From Streptomyces sp. MMG1533 (GTDB lineage Bacteria > Actinomycetota > Actinomycetes > Streptomycetales > Streptomycetaceae), in NCBI RefSeq assembly GCF_001279775.1, contig NZ_LGDG01000292.1:1-54987 (forward strand): a stretch of 54,987 bases of DNA, given 5' to 3'. Position numbers and translations under genes: made by a program. Numbering within the stretch: the first letter of the stretch is position 1; each line of letters starts with the position of its first letter. Below the pieces are notes generated by a model. That model was not told the origin of the DNA. It did not search any database and worked only from the letters and a program-made list of their open reading frames with translations. This document shows, in pieces, positions 38,667 through 48,329 of the stretch.

Positions 38667-40382
38667 TTAGCTGGTCACTTTGATGTCAGCGACCCGGCCT
38701 CGGAAGTTGCCGTCCTCCGTTTGCGGCAACTTGGTCAGCCAGACCAGCAGGTACCGGCTCTCGAAGGACTCGTCGGGCTTGAGCGTCACACTCGTACCGG
38801 AGCCCTCTGCGACCTTCGTGTACGAGTCGAAGGACGTCGGCTGCTCACCCGTGTCGGTGGAGGCGGCGCGGAGTTCGACCGACGTGTTCCCCACGAAGGA
38901 GACGGTCACCTTCCCGACCTGCTGGACCTTGCCGAGATCGAGGATGACGCCGAGGCCCGGCTTCAGCCGCCCGAAGTCGGCACTCGTATAGAAGTCCGTC
39001 TGCCAGTACGTACTGGAACTGCTGTCGTAGGTCTTGTCTATGTCGGACGGCTTCTCGGATCCGTCGCCGAACGGGTCGAAGTCACTGGCGTCGCTGATGG
39101 CGACCGGCTTGCTGACCGCCTGCGTCGGACTCTTGTCGTTCCCGTCCGTCGTCTGCGTCTGGTTCGTGTCGTCCGACTTGTCGCCCTGGTCCATGAGCGC
39201 GTCCGCCAGCTGCCAGCTGCCGAGGCCGAGGGCGGCGATGAGGAGGGCGGAGACCGCCCACTTCAGCGCTCTGCCGGTACGGCTCTGCAGCGGGGCCGGC
39301 GGGGTCTGCACGGGCTGGGTGACGCCAGGATGCGGCGCCTGGCGTCCGTACGTGCCCTGCTGATAGGTCGTTCGCTGGTAGTCCGGCGGTGCGGTGAACG
39401 CCGGCTCCGGCGGGCGGATGCGGGGCATCTCGCCGATCGCCTTCACCAGTTCCTCGGGCGTGGTGCACGGGGACTCGTGGCGGGAGGCGGTCGCACCGTC
39501 GTTGGCGAGCGCCCGCATGGCGAGCTCGGACAGGCCGCGGTGGACTCCGGCACGCACCTGGTCGGGAGCGATGAGGCCGATGTCCTTCGGCAGGCCGGAC
39601 AATCCGTAGGCGTCGTTCTCGTACGGCCAGCGCTGGGTCAGCGCCGCGTACAACAGGGCGCCGATCGCCTCGGTGTCGGTGCGCTGCGGGGTCTCGGAGC
39701 TGATGCCGCGCAGGGCGGCGTTCACGGCGAGACCGCGGACGCGCCACTGGCCGGTCGACGTGCGCAGCACGGCGTTGGGGTTCAGACGCAGATGGGCCAG
39801 GCCCTCGCGGTGTGCGGCGGCCATGGCGGAGGCGATCTGACTCACCAACTGGTAGGCGTCGTACACCTCCAGCGGGCCGGATGCCAGAAGCGCAGTCAGC
39901 TCGGTGGCGTCGGGCAGCCACTCGTGGACGACGTAGACGAGGTCGTTCTCCTCGACGGCGTCCAGGACTTGGACGAAGCGCGGGTCGCCCAGCAGTGCGG
40001 AGGAGCGGGCCGCAGCCAGCACCGAACGCGCCCGCGCGTGGTCCGCGGGCAGGAGATGTACGCCGACGGCGCGACGCAGTTTCTCGTCCACGGCACGCCA
40101 ACTGCTGAATCCGTCCAGACGGGTGACGCACTCCTCGAGCCGGTAGCGTCTGGCGAGCTTGTGTCCGCTGTGCAGCTCCGGTGGTGAGGCCTTCTCGGGA
40201 CTCTCGGTCCCGCCACTCCCCTGTGCCTCGACGTCTTCCGTGTCCCGCTCCCGGTTCTTGGCCACCCCGTCGGCCGTGGACTGGTCCGCCTTGGCGGTCA
40301 GCGGCTCGTCACCGCTGTTGTCTGCCACGTCGACGGCAGCCGTGCTCCGTTCCGCCACCGTCGTTCCTGCCTCCCCATCCAT
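38667..40382 (-). CDS. Membrane pseudokinase with C-terminal discoidin-like domain
   Basis: 571 residues from ATG 40382. After a disordered start comes a Ser/Thr-kinase-like domain (HKLARRYRLEECVTRLDGFS to about residue 340) that lacks catalytic residues: the VAIK Lys is missing (AVGVHLLP) and HRD is HLRLNPNAV with no Asp; no DFG is seen. A membrane segment (ALKWAVSALLIAALGLGSWQ) leads to an extracytoplasmic beta-sandwich (YWQTDFYTSADFGRLKPGLG). In M. tuberculosis this pseudokinase is fused to MurJ/MviN (Rv3910); here it is a separate gene just downstream of murJ. Likely scaffolds peptidoglycan-precursor regulation. Confidence 0.87.
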   Translation of the reverse strand: MDGEAGTTVAERSTAAVDVADNSGDEPLTAKADQSTADGVAKNRERDTEDVEAQGSGGTESPEKASPPELHSGHKLARRYRLEECVTRLDGFSSWRAVDEKLRRAVGVHLLPADHARARSVLAAARSSALLGDPRFVQVLDAVEENDLVYVVHEWLPDATELTALLASGPLEVYDAYQLVSQIASAMAAAHREGLAHLRLNPNAVLRTSTGQWRVRGLAVNAALRGISSETPQRTDTEAIGALLYAALTQRWPYENDAYGLSGLPKDIGLIAPDQVRAGVHRGLSELAMRALANDGATASRHESPCTTPEELVKAIGEMPRIRPPEPAFTAPPDYQRTTYQQGTYGRQAPHPGVTQPVQTPPAPLQSRTGRALKWAVSALLIAALGLGSWQLADALMDQGDKSDDTNQTQTTDGNDKSPTQAVSKPVAISDASDFDPFGDGSEKPSDIDKTYDSSSSTYWQTDFYTSADFGRLKPGLGVILDLGKVQQVGKVTVSFVGNTSVELRAASTDTGEQPTSFDSYTKVAEGSGTSVTLKPDESFESRYLLVWLTKLPQTEDGNFRGRVADIKVTS

Positions 40383-40476
40383 TGCGCGCCGTTCGACGCC
40401 GAAACCAATTGTGCCCACAGTCCGCCGCTATGCACGACACACGGTGGCGGACGATGGTTGTGCGCGTACCCCCGCT

Positions 40477-42741
40477 TCAGCGCCCCAGGCGCCCGCGGAC
40501 CATGCCGACCAGTGAGTTCAGCTCCTCGATACGCATCTTGCGGGCGGCGACGAAGAAGATTCCCAGCAGTACCGCCCCGCCGGCGATCAGCGCGGCGAAG
40601 GAACCGAGGGCGCCCTGACCGAGCGAGTGGCCGATGCCGTAGCAGGCGGCGCCGCTGAGGAGGGCCGCCGGTACCGAGGCGATGCACAGCCGGGCGTACG
40701 TCCGCAGGACGCGCCCGCCGTCGAGGTCTCCGCCGAGCCGCTTGCGCAGCCTGCGCCAGGCGACGCCGACGCCGATCGAGTACGCCAGCCCGTACGCGGC
40801 TGCCATGCCGACCACGGCCCAGCGGGCCGGCAGCACGATGTAGCAGACGGCGGAGGCGGCAGCGTTGACGGCCGCCACGATGACCGTGTTGTAGAAGGGG
40901 GTTCGGGTGTCCTCGTACGCGTAGAAGGCGCGCAGGACGACGTACTGCACCGAGTACGGGATGAGGCCGAGGCCGAAGGCCATCAGCATGTACCCCATGT
41001 TGGTGGCGGCGCTGGTGCCGGAGGAGCCGAAGATCAGCGTGCACATCGGGATGCCGAGCGCGACGAAGCCGAAGGCGAGGGGCACGATGGCGACCGCTGT
41101 CGTGCGCAGGCCCTGAGAGATGTCGTCGCGCACCGCGCCGGCGTCGTCCTCCGCGGCCGAGCGCGAGATGCGCGGCAGCAGGGCGGCCATGAGGGAGACG
41201 GTGATGATGGCCTGCGGCAGGCCCCAGATGAGCTGGGCGTTCGCGTAGGCGCTGAAGCCGGTGCCGGGGATCTCCGTGTCGGCAACCGACGCGGTGGCCA
41301 GCTGGGTGACGACGAGCGCGCCCGCCTGGTTGGCGAGGACGAAGAGGATGGTCCACTTCGCGAGCATCGCGGCCTTGCCCAGGCCATGGCCCTTCCAGTC
41401 GAAGCGCAGCCGCAGCCGGAACCCGGTCTCGCGCAGGTACGGGATCATCGCGAGGGCCTGCACCACCAGCCCGAGCAGGATGCCGATGCCGAGCAGGCGC
41501 TGGCCTTGCGGCGGGATGTTCGTGACGCTCATGCCGGAGTGCTCGGCGGTGCCGTACACCCAGAGGAACATCCCGAGCGTCACGATGATGACGATGTTGT
41601 TCAGGACCGGGGTCCACATCATCGCGCCGAACCTGCCACGGGCGTTGAGGATCTGCCCCATCACCACGTGGACGCCCATGAAGAAGATCGAGGGCAGGAA
41701 GTAGCGGGTGAACGTGACGGCGACGTCGTTGGCCGCGGGGTCGCTCGCGACGGGGTTCGACAGCGCGCGTACCAGGAGCGGCGCCGCGAACATCGCGATC
41801 GCGGTGAGCGCGGCGAGCGCCACCATGACGAGCGTCAGCAGCCGGTTCGCGTACGCCTCACCGCCGTCGTCGTCGTCCTTCATGGCGCGCACGAGCTGCG
41901 GCACGAAGACGGAGTTCAGGCCGCCGCCGACGGTGAGGATGTAGATCATGGTCGGGAGCTGGTACGCCACCTGGAAGGAGTCGCCCAGGAAGGCGGTGCC
42001 CAGTGCCGAGACGATCAGCGCGGAGCGGACGAAGCCGGTGAGGCGGGAGACCATCGTGCCCGCTGCCATGAGGGCGCTCGACTTCAGCAGGCCCGCGGCC
42101 TTCCCGCCCTTTTTCGCGGGGGGCGCCGATGCCGCGGCGGGGGTGGTGCCGAGGTTCATGGTCTGGTCGGCCGAGGGCGTGGGGGCCACCGGAGCCTGGT
42201 ACTGCTGTGCCGGTCCCTGCTCGCCAGGAGCCGCTGCCGGACTCGGCACTGACGGGTGTTCCGACGGCGAGTGGCCGCCCTGCTGCTGGTCCCGGAAGAG
42301 GTGGGCGAAGGCGTCCGGCTCGTGGCGTTCCTCGCCGGCCTGGGTCACCAGGTCGTCGACACCCACGAACTGGGTGGTGCGGGGATCGTCGCCGTACGGC
42401 AGGTATTGCGTCGGACCCTCCGGCTCCGGTGCCGGGGTCTGCGCCCACACGCGGGGATCGGGGGCGTACGGAGACTGGGGCGGCTGGGCGTACAGCGGCT
42501 GCTGCGGCTGGTGCGTGCCTGAAGGCGGCGGGGGGTGGGCCGCGCGGTCGTAGAGCGCCTCGGCGACGGGATCCTGGGCGTAGAGGTCCTGAGCCCCGTA
42601 GGGGTCCTGGTCGTAGGCGTCCTGGAGGTACATGTCCGCGGGGGGCTGCGGCGGCACCTGGCCGTGCTCGGGCGGCGGACCCTCGGGGTAGCCCGAGCTG
42701 CCCGCGGCCTGGCCGCGGTCACCGTCGTGCGGCGCGTTCAT
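40477..42741 (-). CDS. murJ: Lipid II flippase MurJ/MviN
   Basis: 754 residues. A ~210-residue disordered N-terminus rich in Pro, Gln and Tyr precedes the MVF core, which begins KSSALMAAGTMVSRLTGFVR and holds 14 predicted membrane segments. Family marks: SALGTAFLGDSFQVAYQLPT, VVMGQILNARGRFGAMMW and LRAFYAYEDTRTPFYNT. It exports lipid II for peptidoglycan synthesis. The N-terminal extension is much longer than in E. coli MurJ (about 510 residues). Confidence 0.94.
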   Translation of the reverse strand: MNAPHDGDRGQAAGSSGYPEGPPPEHGQVPPQPPADMYLQDAYDQDPYGAQDLYAQDPVAEALYDRAAHPPPPSGTHQPQQPLYAQPPQSPYAPDPRVWAQTPAPEPEGPTQYLPYGDDPRTTQFVGVDDLVTQAGEERHEPDAFAHLFRDQQQGGHSPSEHPSVPSPAAAPGEQGPAQQYQAPVAPTPSADQTMNLGTTPAAASAPPAKKGGKAAGLLKSSALMAAGTMVSRLTGFVRSALIVSALGTAFLGDSFQVAYQLPTMIYILTVGGGLNSVFVPQLVRAMKDDDDGGEAYANRLLTLVMVALAALTAIAMFAAPLLVRALSNPVASDPAANDVAVTFTRYFLPSIFFMGVHVVMGQILNARGRFGAMMWTPVLNNIVIIVTLGMFLWVYGTAEHSGMSVTNIPPQGQRLLGIGILLGLVVQALAMIPYLRETGFRLRLRFDWKGHGLGKAAMLAKWTILFVLANQAGALVVTQLATASVADTEIPGTGFSAYANAQLIWGLPQAIITVSLMAALLPRISRSAAEDDAGAVRDDISQGLRTTAVAIVPLAFGFVALGIPMCTLIFGSSGTSAATNMGYMLMAFGLGLIPYSVQYVVLRAFYAYEDTRTPFYNTVIVAAVNAAASAVCYIVLPARWAVVGMAAAYGLAYSIGVGVAWRRLRKRLGGDLDGGRVLRTYARLCIASVPAALLSGAACYGIGHSLGQGALGSFAALIAGGAVLLGIFFVAARKMRIEELNSLVGMVRGRLGR

Positions 42742-42785
42742 GGTTACCCCACCTCATCGTTCCGGGCCCACCGGCCACGACATCC

Positions 42786-45179
42786 TCAACGGTCCACTCT
42801 CTCACCCGTGCCGGACGGGTCTGCGCTTTCCGCTGGGGTGTCCGGTGCCGGGTCACTCGGCTGCTCCGGGTCGTCTGCCCGGGTGCGGGTGCCGGACTCC
42901 TCCTTGAGACGGTCTTCGGGGCCCTCGGGGTTCTCCGGTCCGCCTTCGGCCTGGTCCGCCCCGTCGGGGCCGTCGTTCTCGGCTTCACGGGCAGCTGCGC
43001 GTTTGCGCTGGGTGTACATCCGGAAGCCGGCAAGGACGAGCAGCAGGAAGCCGCCGCCGATGACCAGCATCACGGTAGCCGTGAACTCGGTGACCTTTAC
43101 GTCGAAGGTCACGGGCTCGCCGTACTCCTGGCCGTCCTCGGTGTACAACTGGGCGATCACCGTGGCCTTACCGTTGGCCTTGGCCGTCGTGGTGAATTTC
43201 ACCGTCTGGCTGTGACCGCCGGAGACCTCGACCGGCTGCTCGTAGTAGGACTCGCCGCCGATCTCGAGGCGCTTCGGGCTCAGCGAGGTGAGCCGCAGGA
43301 CCAGGTGGTCCACGCCCTGCACCAGGTTGTTCTGCACGGTCACCGGGATCGTGGCGCTGCGGCCCGAGAGCTTGGTCTCGGATTTGTCGATCAGCTTGAC
43401 CTGGTCGGTCAGTCCGTCGAGGTACGCCTTCACGTCGTCGCGGAAGCTGGTCGCCTCCGTGGCGCGGCCGCGCCAGGACGTGGACATCTCACGGTTCATG
43501 GCCCGCCCGAAGGGGGTCACCACCCGGGACTGGTTGGCGAGGATCACCTTGAAGCTGTCGAGCTTCTCCTGTGTGCCGGCGATCTGCTCGAAGGCCGATC
43601 GCGGCAGCTCCTTCTTGCGCAGCGAGGAGGGGTACTTGGACGCCGACGGCACCTTCGTGGTGGCTCCGGGGTCCGGCTTGGCGGTGGCGGCCTGCGTGAG
43701 CTTCCGGGACTCGGACCAGTTTCCGTCCTGCAGGGCCGTCACCGCTTCTGCCATGGCCTGGGCCTGGCGTGCCGACGGCATCCGCTGCGGGGCGACGACG
43801 ATGCTGCGCTGCTTGTCGGTCTGGAGGTTGAGGGCGAGACTCTGGGCGAGGAACTGCTGCACCGAGAGCGTGGAGGCGGACGCCCTCATCAGGTCGCCCT
43901 GGAAGGCCGTCGACAGCCGGGCGTCCGCGACGACCGCGGTGGTGCCACCGCCGATGGGGCGGGCCGCTGAGGGCGTGTACGACAGGCCGCCCGTCTCCTG
44001 CAGGCTGTCGCTGCGGGTGATCACCTTGTCGGCGCCGGCGGAGGTGGCGACCTTGACGATGGACGGGTCGATCGCGCCCTCCACCGGCCAGGCGAAGTCG
44101 GTGACCGGTTTCACGTGGAGGATCGTCTCCACCGTGTTGTCGACGACGTCCGTGGCGTTCTTGAGCTGGCTCAGGGAACCGGTGACGCTCGTGCCGTTGT
44201 GGGCGAGGGAGGCGAGGTCCGGGTCGGCGAAGGGCAGCGCGACGACTTCCTTGCCCGCCACCGCCTGCTGCAGCTCGGCGAGCCACTGGTTGGCGAGCGT
44301 CTGATTCTGCTGAGAGCCCGGCCTGGTGGTGTTGCCCGACTTCACGCGGTAGGTGTTCGTCATCGCGTCGACCGAGGCCAGCAGGTCGGGGTCGACGACC
44401 CAGGTGACGTCGAGGTCCTTGCCGAGTGAGACCAGCTGGTCCAGGCGGCCACCCGGGGAGATTTCCTTGGCGAGGTCGTCGTTGCGGAAGACCGGCGTCT
44501 GCTGTTCGTTCGATCCCGTCTCCGCGGTCATGTGGACGGTGGAGACGAGCGGCCACAGGTACGTCGTCTTCGTCTTCGTGTCTGCCTCGCCGGAGTGCCA
44601 CGGCAAGAACGTGCTCTGCGAGCCCAGCACCTGCTCCCAGGGCTGGGCGGCCGTCTCGCCGGAGAGCGAGACGGCGAACGGGTAGACCCCGCTGTCGCCG
44701 AGGTCGAGCTCGTCGACCGGTACGGAGATGGAGAAGTGCTCGGCGACGCCCGGCGTCAGCTTGGAGAACTCCTCGGCGTACTTGCCGCCGACCTCCGGGC
44801 CGGTGACGGCCTGGGTGTCACTGCTGTTCTTGGTGGCGTTGTCGACGGCCGAGCGGGTGGTCAGCTCGGTCCCCACCCTCAGGCCCACGTGTGCATCGGT
44901 GACGGCCTGCTTGCCGTTGTTGGTCACCGTGCCGGACACGGTCAGCGTGTCGCCGTCCGTGGGGGCACTGGGGCTGAGCGTGTCGAGGGCCACGGACACC
45001 GTGCCCGAATCCGCGGCGGTCTGCGCGGAGGCTTGTGTGGCGGCGTGCGCGGACGTGGCGGAGGGCAGCTGGCACAGTCCGGCCAGGAGAGGCGCCCCGG
45101 CGAGCAGTGCTCCGGTGCGCCGCAGCCAGCGGCGGGCAGGTGAGGGACTCGTCCCCTGGAAGTCTGCCGCCTCGGCCAC
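42786..45179 (-). CDS. DUF6049 secreted/membrane protein (Rv3909-like)
   Basis: 797 residues. A signal peptide (RRWLRRTGALLAGAPLLAGL, cleavage near ATSAHA-AT) is followed by an ectodomain of ~670 residues with beta-sandwich segments at both ends (VSGTVTNNGKQAVTDAHVGL; VPVTVQNNLVQGVDHLVLRL). One membrane segment (VMLVIGGGFLLLVLAGFRMY) precedes a charged cytoplasmic tail of about 90 residues. It precedes murJ in the same direction, the position of Rv3909 in M. tuberculosis. Role unknown, probably envelope-related. Confidence 0.85.
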   Translation of the reverse strand: MAEAADFQGTSPSPARRWLRRTGALLAGAPLLAGLCQLPSATSAHAATQASAQTAADSGTVSVALDTLSPSAPTDGDTLTVSGTVTNNGKQAVTDAHVGLRVGTELTTRSAVDNATKNSSDTQAVTGPEVGGKYAEEFSKLTPGVAEHFSISVPVDELDLGDSGVYPFAVSLSGETAAQPWEQVLGSQSTFLPWHSGEADTKTKTTYLWPLVSTVHMTAETGSNEQQTPVFRNDDLAKEISPGGRLDQLVSLGKDLDVTWVVDPDLLASVDAMTNTYRVKSGNTTRPGSQQNQTLANQWLAELQQAVAGKEVVALPFADPDLASLAHNGTSVTGSLSQLKNATDVVDNTVETILHVKPVTDFAWPVEGAIDPSIVKVATSAGADKVITRSDSLQETGGLSYTPSAARPIGGGTTAVVADARLSTAFQGDLMRASASTLSVQQFLAQSLALNLQTDKQRSIVVAPQRMPSARQAQAMAEAVTALQDGNWSESRKLTQAATAKPDPGATTKVPSASKYPSSLRKKELPRSAFEQIAGTQEKLDSFKVILANQSRVVTPFGRAMNREMSTSWRGRATEATSFRDDVKAYLDGLTDQVKLIDKSETKLSGRSATIPVTVQNNLVQGVDHLVLRLTSLSPKRLEIGGESYYEQPVEVSGGHSQTVKFTTTAKANGKATVIAQLYTEDGQEYGEPVTFDVKVTEFTATVMLVIGGGFLLLVLAGFRMYTQRKRAAAREAENDGPDGADQAEGGPENPEGPEDRLKEESGTRTRADDPEQPSDPAPDTPAESADPSGTGERVDR

Positions 45180-45436
45180 GCGCTCGCCCGTCCCTCGTCG
45201 TCGTCAGTGGTCGTCGGAATGTGCGTCCACGCATGGTAACGATGTGCGCTGAGGGGAAGTGCCGCGGACCGCTCCACAAGATCGGGGGACGCAGCCGTGC
45301 TGTCCTGAATGTGCACGTATAAAGGGGGTCGCCTCCGTGCTCCTCAGGGACAGGCCTTGTGCAGGTCGGGGTGGAGAGTCTGTGAGCGTTTAATGGAGGA
45401 GCTCGTGGCCGCCCGGGCCACGTACCCTCTTCTGTT

Positions 45437-46879
45437 GTGCCGAACGCCAACGAAGACAACCCCAGCGCCCTGAGTCAGGTGCAGCACCGCGCGGTGAGTG
45501 AACTGCTGCGGGTCGCCCCTGTCGCCGACGACCTCGCCCGCCGCTTCCAGCAGGCCGGGTTCTCGCTTGCCCTGGTCGGCGGCTCGGTCCGGGACGCGCT
45601 GCTCGGCCGACTCGGCAACGACCTGGACTTCACGACCGACGCCCGTCCCCAGGACGTACTGAAGATCGTGCGGCCGTGGGCGGACTCCGTGTGGGAGGTC
45701 GGGATCGCCTTCGGCACGGTCGGAGCGCAGAAGGACGGCTACCAGATCGAGGTGACGACCTACCGGTCGGAGGCGTACGACCGGACCTCGCGCAAGCCCG
45801 AGGTGTCGTACGGCGACTCCATCGAGGAGGACCTCGTCCGAAGGGACTTCACCGTGAACGCGATGGCCGTCGCGCTGCCGGAGAAGGAGTTCATCGATCC
45901 GCACGGCGGCCTCGACGACCTCGCGGAGCGTGTCCTGCGCACGCCGGGCACCCCCGAGGAGTCCTTCTCGGACGACCCGCTGCGGATGATGCGGGCCGCA
46001 CGCTTCGCGGCCCAACTCGACTTCGAGGTGGCTTCCGAGGTCGTGACGGCCATGAAGGAGATGTCCGAGCGCATCTTGATCGTCTCTGCCGAGCGGGTAC
46101 GGGACGAGCTGAACAAGCTGATCCTGTCGGCGTACCCGCGCAAGGGCCTCACGCTGCTGGTCGACACGGGGATTGCCGAGCATGTCCTGCCCGAGCTGCC
46201 GGCTCTGCGGCTGGAGAGTGACGAGCACCACCGGCACAAGGACGTCTACGAGCACACGCTGATCGTTCTGGAGCAGGCGATCGCGCTGGAGGAGAACGGT
46301 CCCGACCTCACCCTCCGCCTTGCCGCACTGCTGCACGACATCGGCAAGCCGCGCACGCGCCGCTTCGAGAAAGACGGCAGGGTCTCGTTCCACCATCACG
46401 AGGTGGTCGGAGCGAAGATGACCAAGAAGCGGATGACTGCCCTGAAGTACTCCAATGATCTGGTGAAGGACGTCTCGCACCTGGTCGAGCTTCACCTGCG
46501 CTTCCACGGGTACGGCACCGGGGAGTGGACCGACTCGGCCGTCCGCCGGTACGTCCGGGACGCGGGACCACTCCTCGACCGGCTCCACAAGCTGACCCGG
46601 TCGGACTGCACGACCCGGAACAAGCGCAAAGCGGCCGCGCTGTCGCGGGCGTATGACGGCCTGGAAGAACGGATCGCTCAGCTTCAGGAGCAGGAGGAGC
46701 TGGACGCGATCCGCCCCGACCTCGACGGCAACCAGGTCATGGAGATCCTTGGCGTCGGGCCCGGTCCCGTTGTCGGCCGCGCCTACAAGCACATGCTGGA
46801 GCTTCGTCTGGAGAACGGGCCGATGGAGCACGACGAAGCGGTGGCAGCACTCAAGGAGTGGTGGGCCGAGCAGAGCTGA
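45437..46879 (+). CDS. cca: CCA tRNA nucleotidyltransferase
   Basis: 480 residues, GTG start. The class II nucleotidyltransferase head has LVGGSVRDALLGR and DLDFTTDA (catalytic Asp pair), then DLVRRDFTVNAMAV and the DDPLRMMRAARFAAQL motif. An HD domain follows (LAALLHDIGKPRTR). It adds or repairs the tRNA 3' CCA. Divergent from the DUF6049/murJ cluster. Confidence 0.95.
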   Translation: MPNANEDNPSALSQVQHRAVSELLRVAPVADDLARRFQQAGFSLALVGGSVRDALLGRLGNDLDFTTDARPQDVLKIVRPWADSVWEVGIAFGTVGAQKDGYQIEVTTYRSEAYDRTSRKPEVSYGDSIEEDLVRRDFTVNAMAVALPEKEFIDPHGGLDDLAERVLRTPGTPEESFSDDPLRMMRAARFAAQLDFEVASEVVTAMKEMSERILIVSAERVRDELNKLILSAYPRKGLTLLVDTGIAEHVLPELPALRLESDEHHRHKDVYEHTLIVLEQAIALEENGPDLTLRLAALLHDIGKPRTRRFEKDGRVSFHHHEVVGAKMTKKRMTALKYSNDLVKDVSHLVELHLRFHGYGTGEWTDSAVRRYVRDAGPLLDRLHKLTRSDCTTRNKRKAAALSRAYDGLEERIAQLQEQEELDAIRPDLDGNQVMEILGVGPGPVVGRAYKHMLELRLENGPMEHDEAVAALKEWWAEQS

Positions 46880-46885
46880 GGCCGT

Positions 46886-46925
46886 GAAACGGGGTCATGT
46901 TTCACGTGAAACATGACCCCGTTTC
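46886..46925. terminator. parS: 40-bp perfect palindrome with parS at its centre, after cca
   Basis: GAAACGGGGTCAT, then parS (46899-46912, GTTTCACGTGAAAC), then ATGACCCCGTTTC: every base pairs. It can act as the cca terminator and as a ParB nucleation site. Confidence 0.85.
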
Positions 46926-46961
46926 GGGGGAGACCTGATCGCGGATGCCCTCAGAGGCGGT

Positions 46962-46975
46962 GTTTCACGTGAAAC
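46962..46975. promoter_or_regulatory. parS: parS site
   Basis: Perfect GTTTCACGTGAAAC, 63 bp from the previous one, between convergent cca and the MFS gene. Confidence 0.95.
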
Positions 46976-46990
46976 ATCGCTTGGTTCCAC

Positions 46991-48250
46991 TCACTGGCGT
47001 TCAAAGCGGGCCAGCGTAACTGCCACTGCCCCGTAAATGACGGCGATCGTGACCACCAACGGCACTGAGCGGCCGTCCGGCGGCAGCATCAGGGCGGCTA
47101 CGCCAGCGGCACCGACGAAGGCGACATTGAAGAGCACGTCGTAGACGGAGAAGATCCGGCCGCGAAAACTGTCCTCGACCGAGGATTGGACGATCGTGTC
47201 CGTGGCGATCTTCGCGCCCTGGGTGGTCAGGCCCAGCACGAAAGCCACGGCGAGCATGGGGGCCGTGGCGAACGGCAGGCCGAGGGAGGGTTCCAGGATC
47301 GAGGCGGCCGCGGCGCACACGATGATCCACTTGCCGGGCCCGAGTCGTCCGGCAGCCCAGGGTGTCACGACGGCGGCTGCGAAGAAGCCGGCGCCCGAGA
47401 TCCCCAACGCCAGCCCCAGTAGGGCGAGTCCGTCGTCGGTGTTCGAGGAGAACTCGTACCGGCAGAGCATCAGCAGCATGACCAGCAGGGCGCCGTAGCA
47501 GAACCGCATCAGTGTCATCGCGCCGAGCGCCCGGGTGGCTTCCCGGCGTGAGGGTGCAGTGAGATGCCGCACGCCCGCCACCAGGTCGCGGGCGGTGCCG
47601 GCGAGTGCCACCGCGATCCGGGGCTTGACCAACTCACGGTCGGGACCCAGGAGTTCCGGCGCCATTCGCAGCGAGGCGAACGCACCGCCCAGGTACAGCA
47701 GGGCTCCCAGCAGCACCACGGCCGCATCGGAGTCCGCGACCACCAGCCGTACGACGAAGGCGAGACCGCCGCCCGCGGTGGCGGCGAGCGTTCCGGCGGT
47801 CGGGGAAAGGGAGTTGGCGATCACCAGCCGCTCCGCGTCGACGACGCGGGGCAGTGCGGCGGAGAGGCCGGACAGCACGAAGCGGTTGACAGCCGTGACG
47901 CACAGCGCGGAGACGTAGAAGAGCCAGTCGGGGACCTGGCTGACCATCAGGGCCGTCGCCGATGCCATCAGGGCGCGCACCAAGTTGCCGTACAGGAAGA
48001 CCTGGCGGCGGCGCCAGCGATCCAGCAGGACGCCGGCGAAGGGGCCCACCAGGGAGTACGGGAGCAGCAGGATGGCCATCGCGGAGGCGATCGCGGTGGC
48101 CGAGGTCTGCTTCTCCGGCGAGAAGACGACGTAGGCGGCGAGTGCGACCTGGTAGACGCCGTCGGCACCCTGCGAGAGCAGACGTACGGCGAGGAGGCGT
48201 CGGAAGTTCCGGAAGCGGAGCAGGACGCGCAGGTCACGGACGACGGCCAT
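46991..48250 (-). CDS. MFS transporter
   Basis: 419 residues from ATG 48250. About 12 membrane segments; the intracellular loop after TM2 reads GVLLDRWRRRQVFLYGN, the classic MFS A-motif variant. The half-repeat at GLALGISGAGFFAAAVVTPW and GKWIIVCAAAASILEPSLG mirrors it. Similar to MFS exporters of the DHA3-like group; the substrate cannot be deduced. Confidence 0.88.
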   Translation of the reverse strand: MAVVRDLRVLLRFRNFRRLLAVRLLSQGADGVYQVALAAYVVFSPEKQTSATAIASAMAILLLPYSLVGPFAGVLLDRWRRRQVFLYGNLVRALMASATALMVSQVPDWLFYVSALCVTAVNRFVLSGLSAALPRVVDAERLVIANSLSPTAGTLAATAGGGLAFVVRLVVADSDAAVVLLGALLYLGGAFASLRMAPELLGPDRELVKPRIAVALAGTARDLVAGVRHLTAPSRREATRALGAMTLMRFCYGALLVMLLMLCRYEFSSNTDDGLALLGLALGISGAGFFAAAVVTPWAAGRLGPGKWIIVCAAAASILEPSLGLPFATAPMLAVAFVLGLTTQGAKIATDTIVQSSVEDSFRGRIFSVYDVLFNVAFVGAAGVAALMLPPDGRSVPLVVTIAVIYGAVAVTLARFERQ

Positions 48251-48273
48251 GGGGCACAGCCTCACATACGCAA

Positions 48274-48305
48274 AGGGCCCCCGGGCGTAATGCCTCGGGG
48301 ACCCT
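48274..48305. terminator. Hairpin between the MFS gene and inositol-phosphate synthase
   Basis: AGGGCCCCCGGGC and GCCTCGGGGACCCT can pair with small mismatches; located 25 bp beyond the ino1 stop. Confidence 0.55.
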
Positions 48306-48329
48306 CAACAAGCCGAAAAGACAGATGCC

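Noticed and set aside
44108..44121. GTTTCACGTGGAGG inside the DUF6049 gene as a parS
   Set aside because: Only one half-site matches consensus; the second half has several changes.
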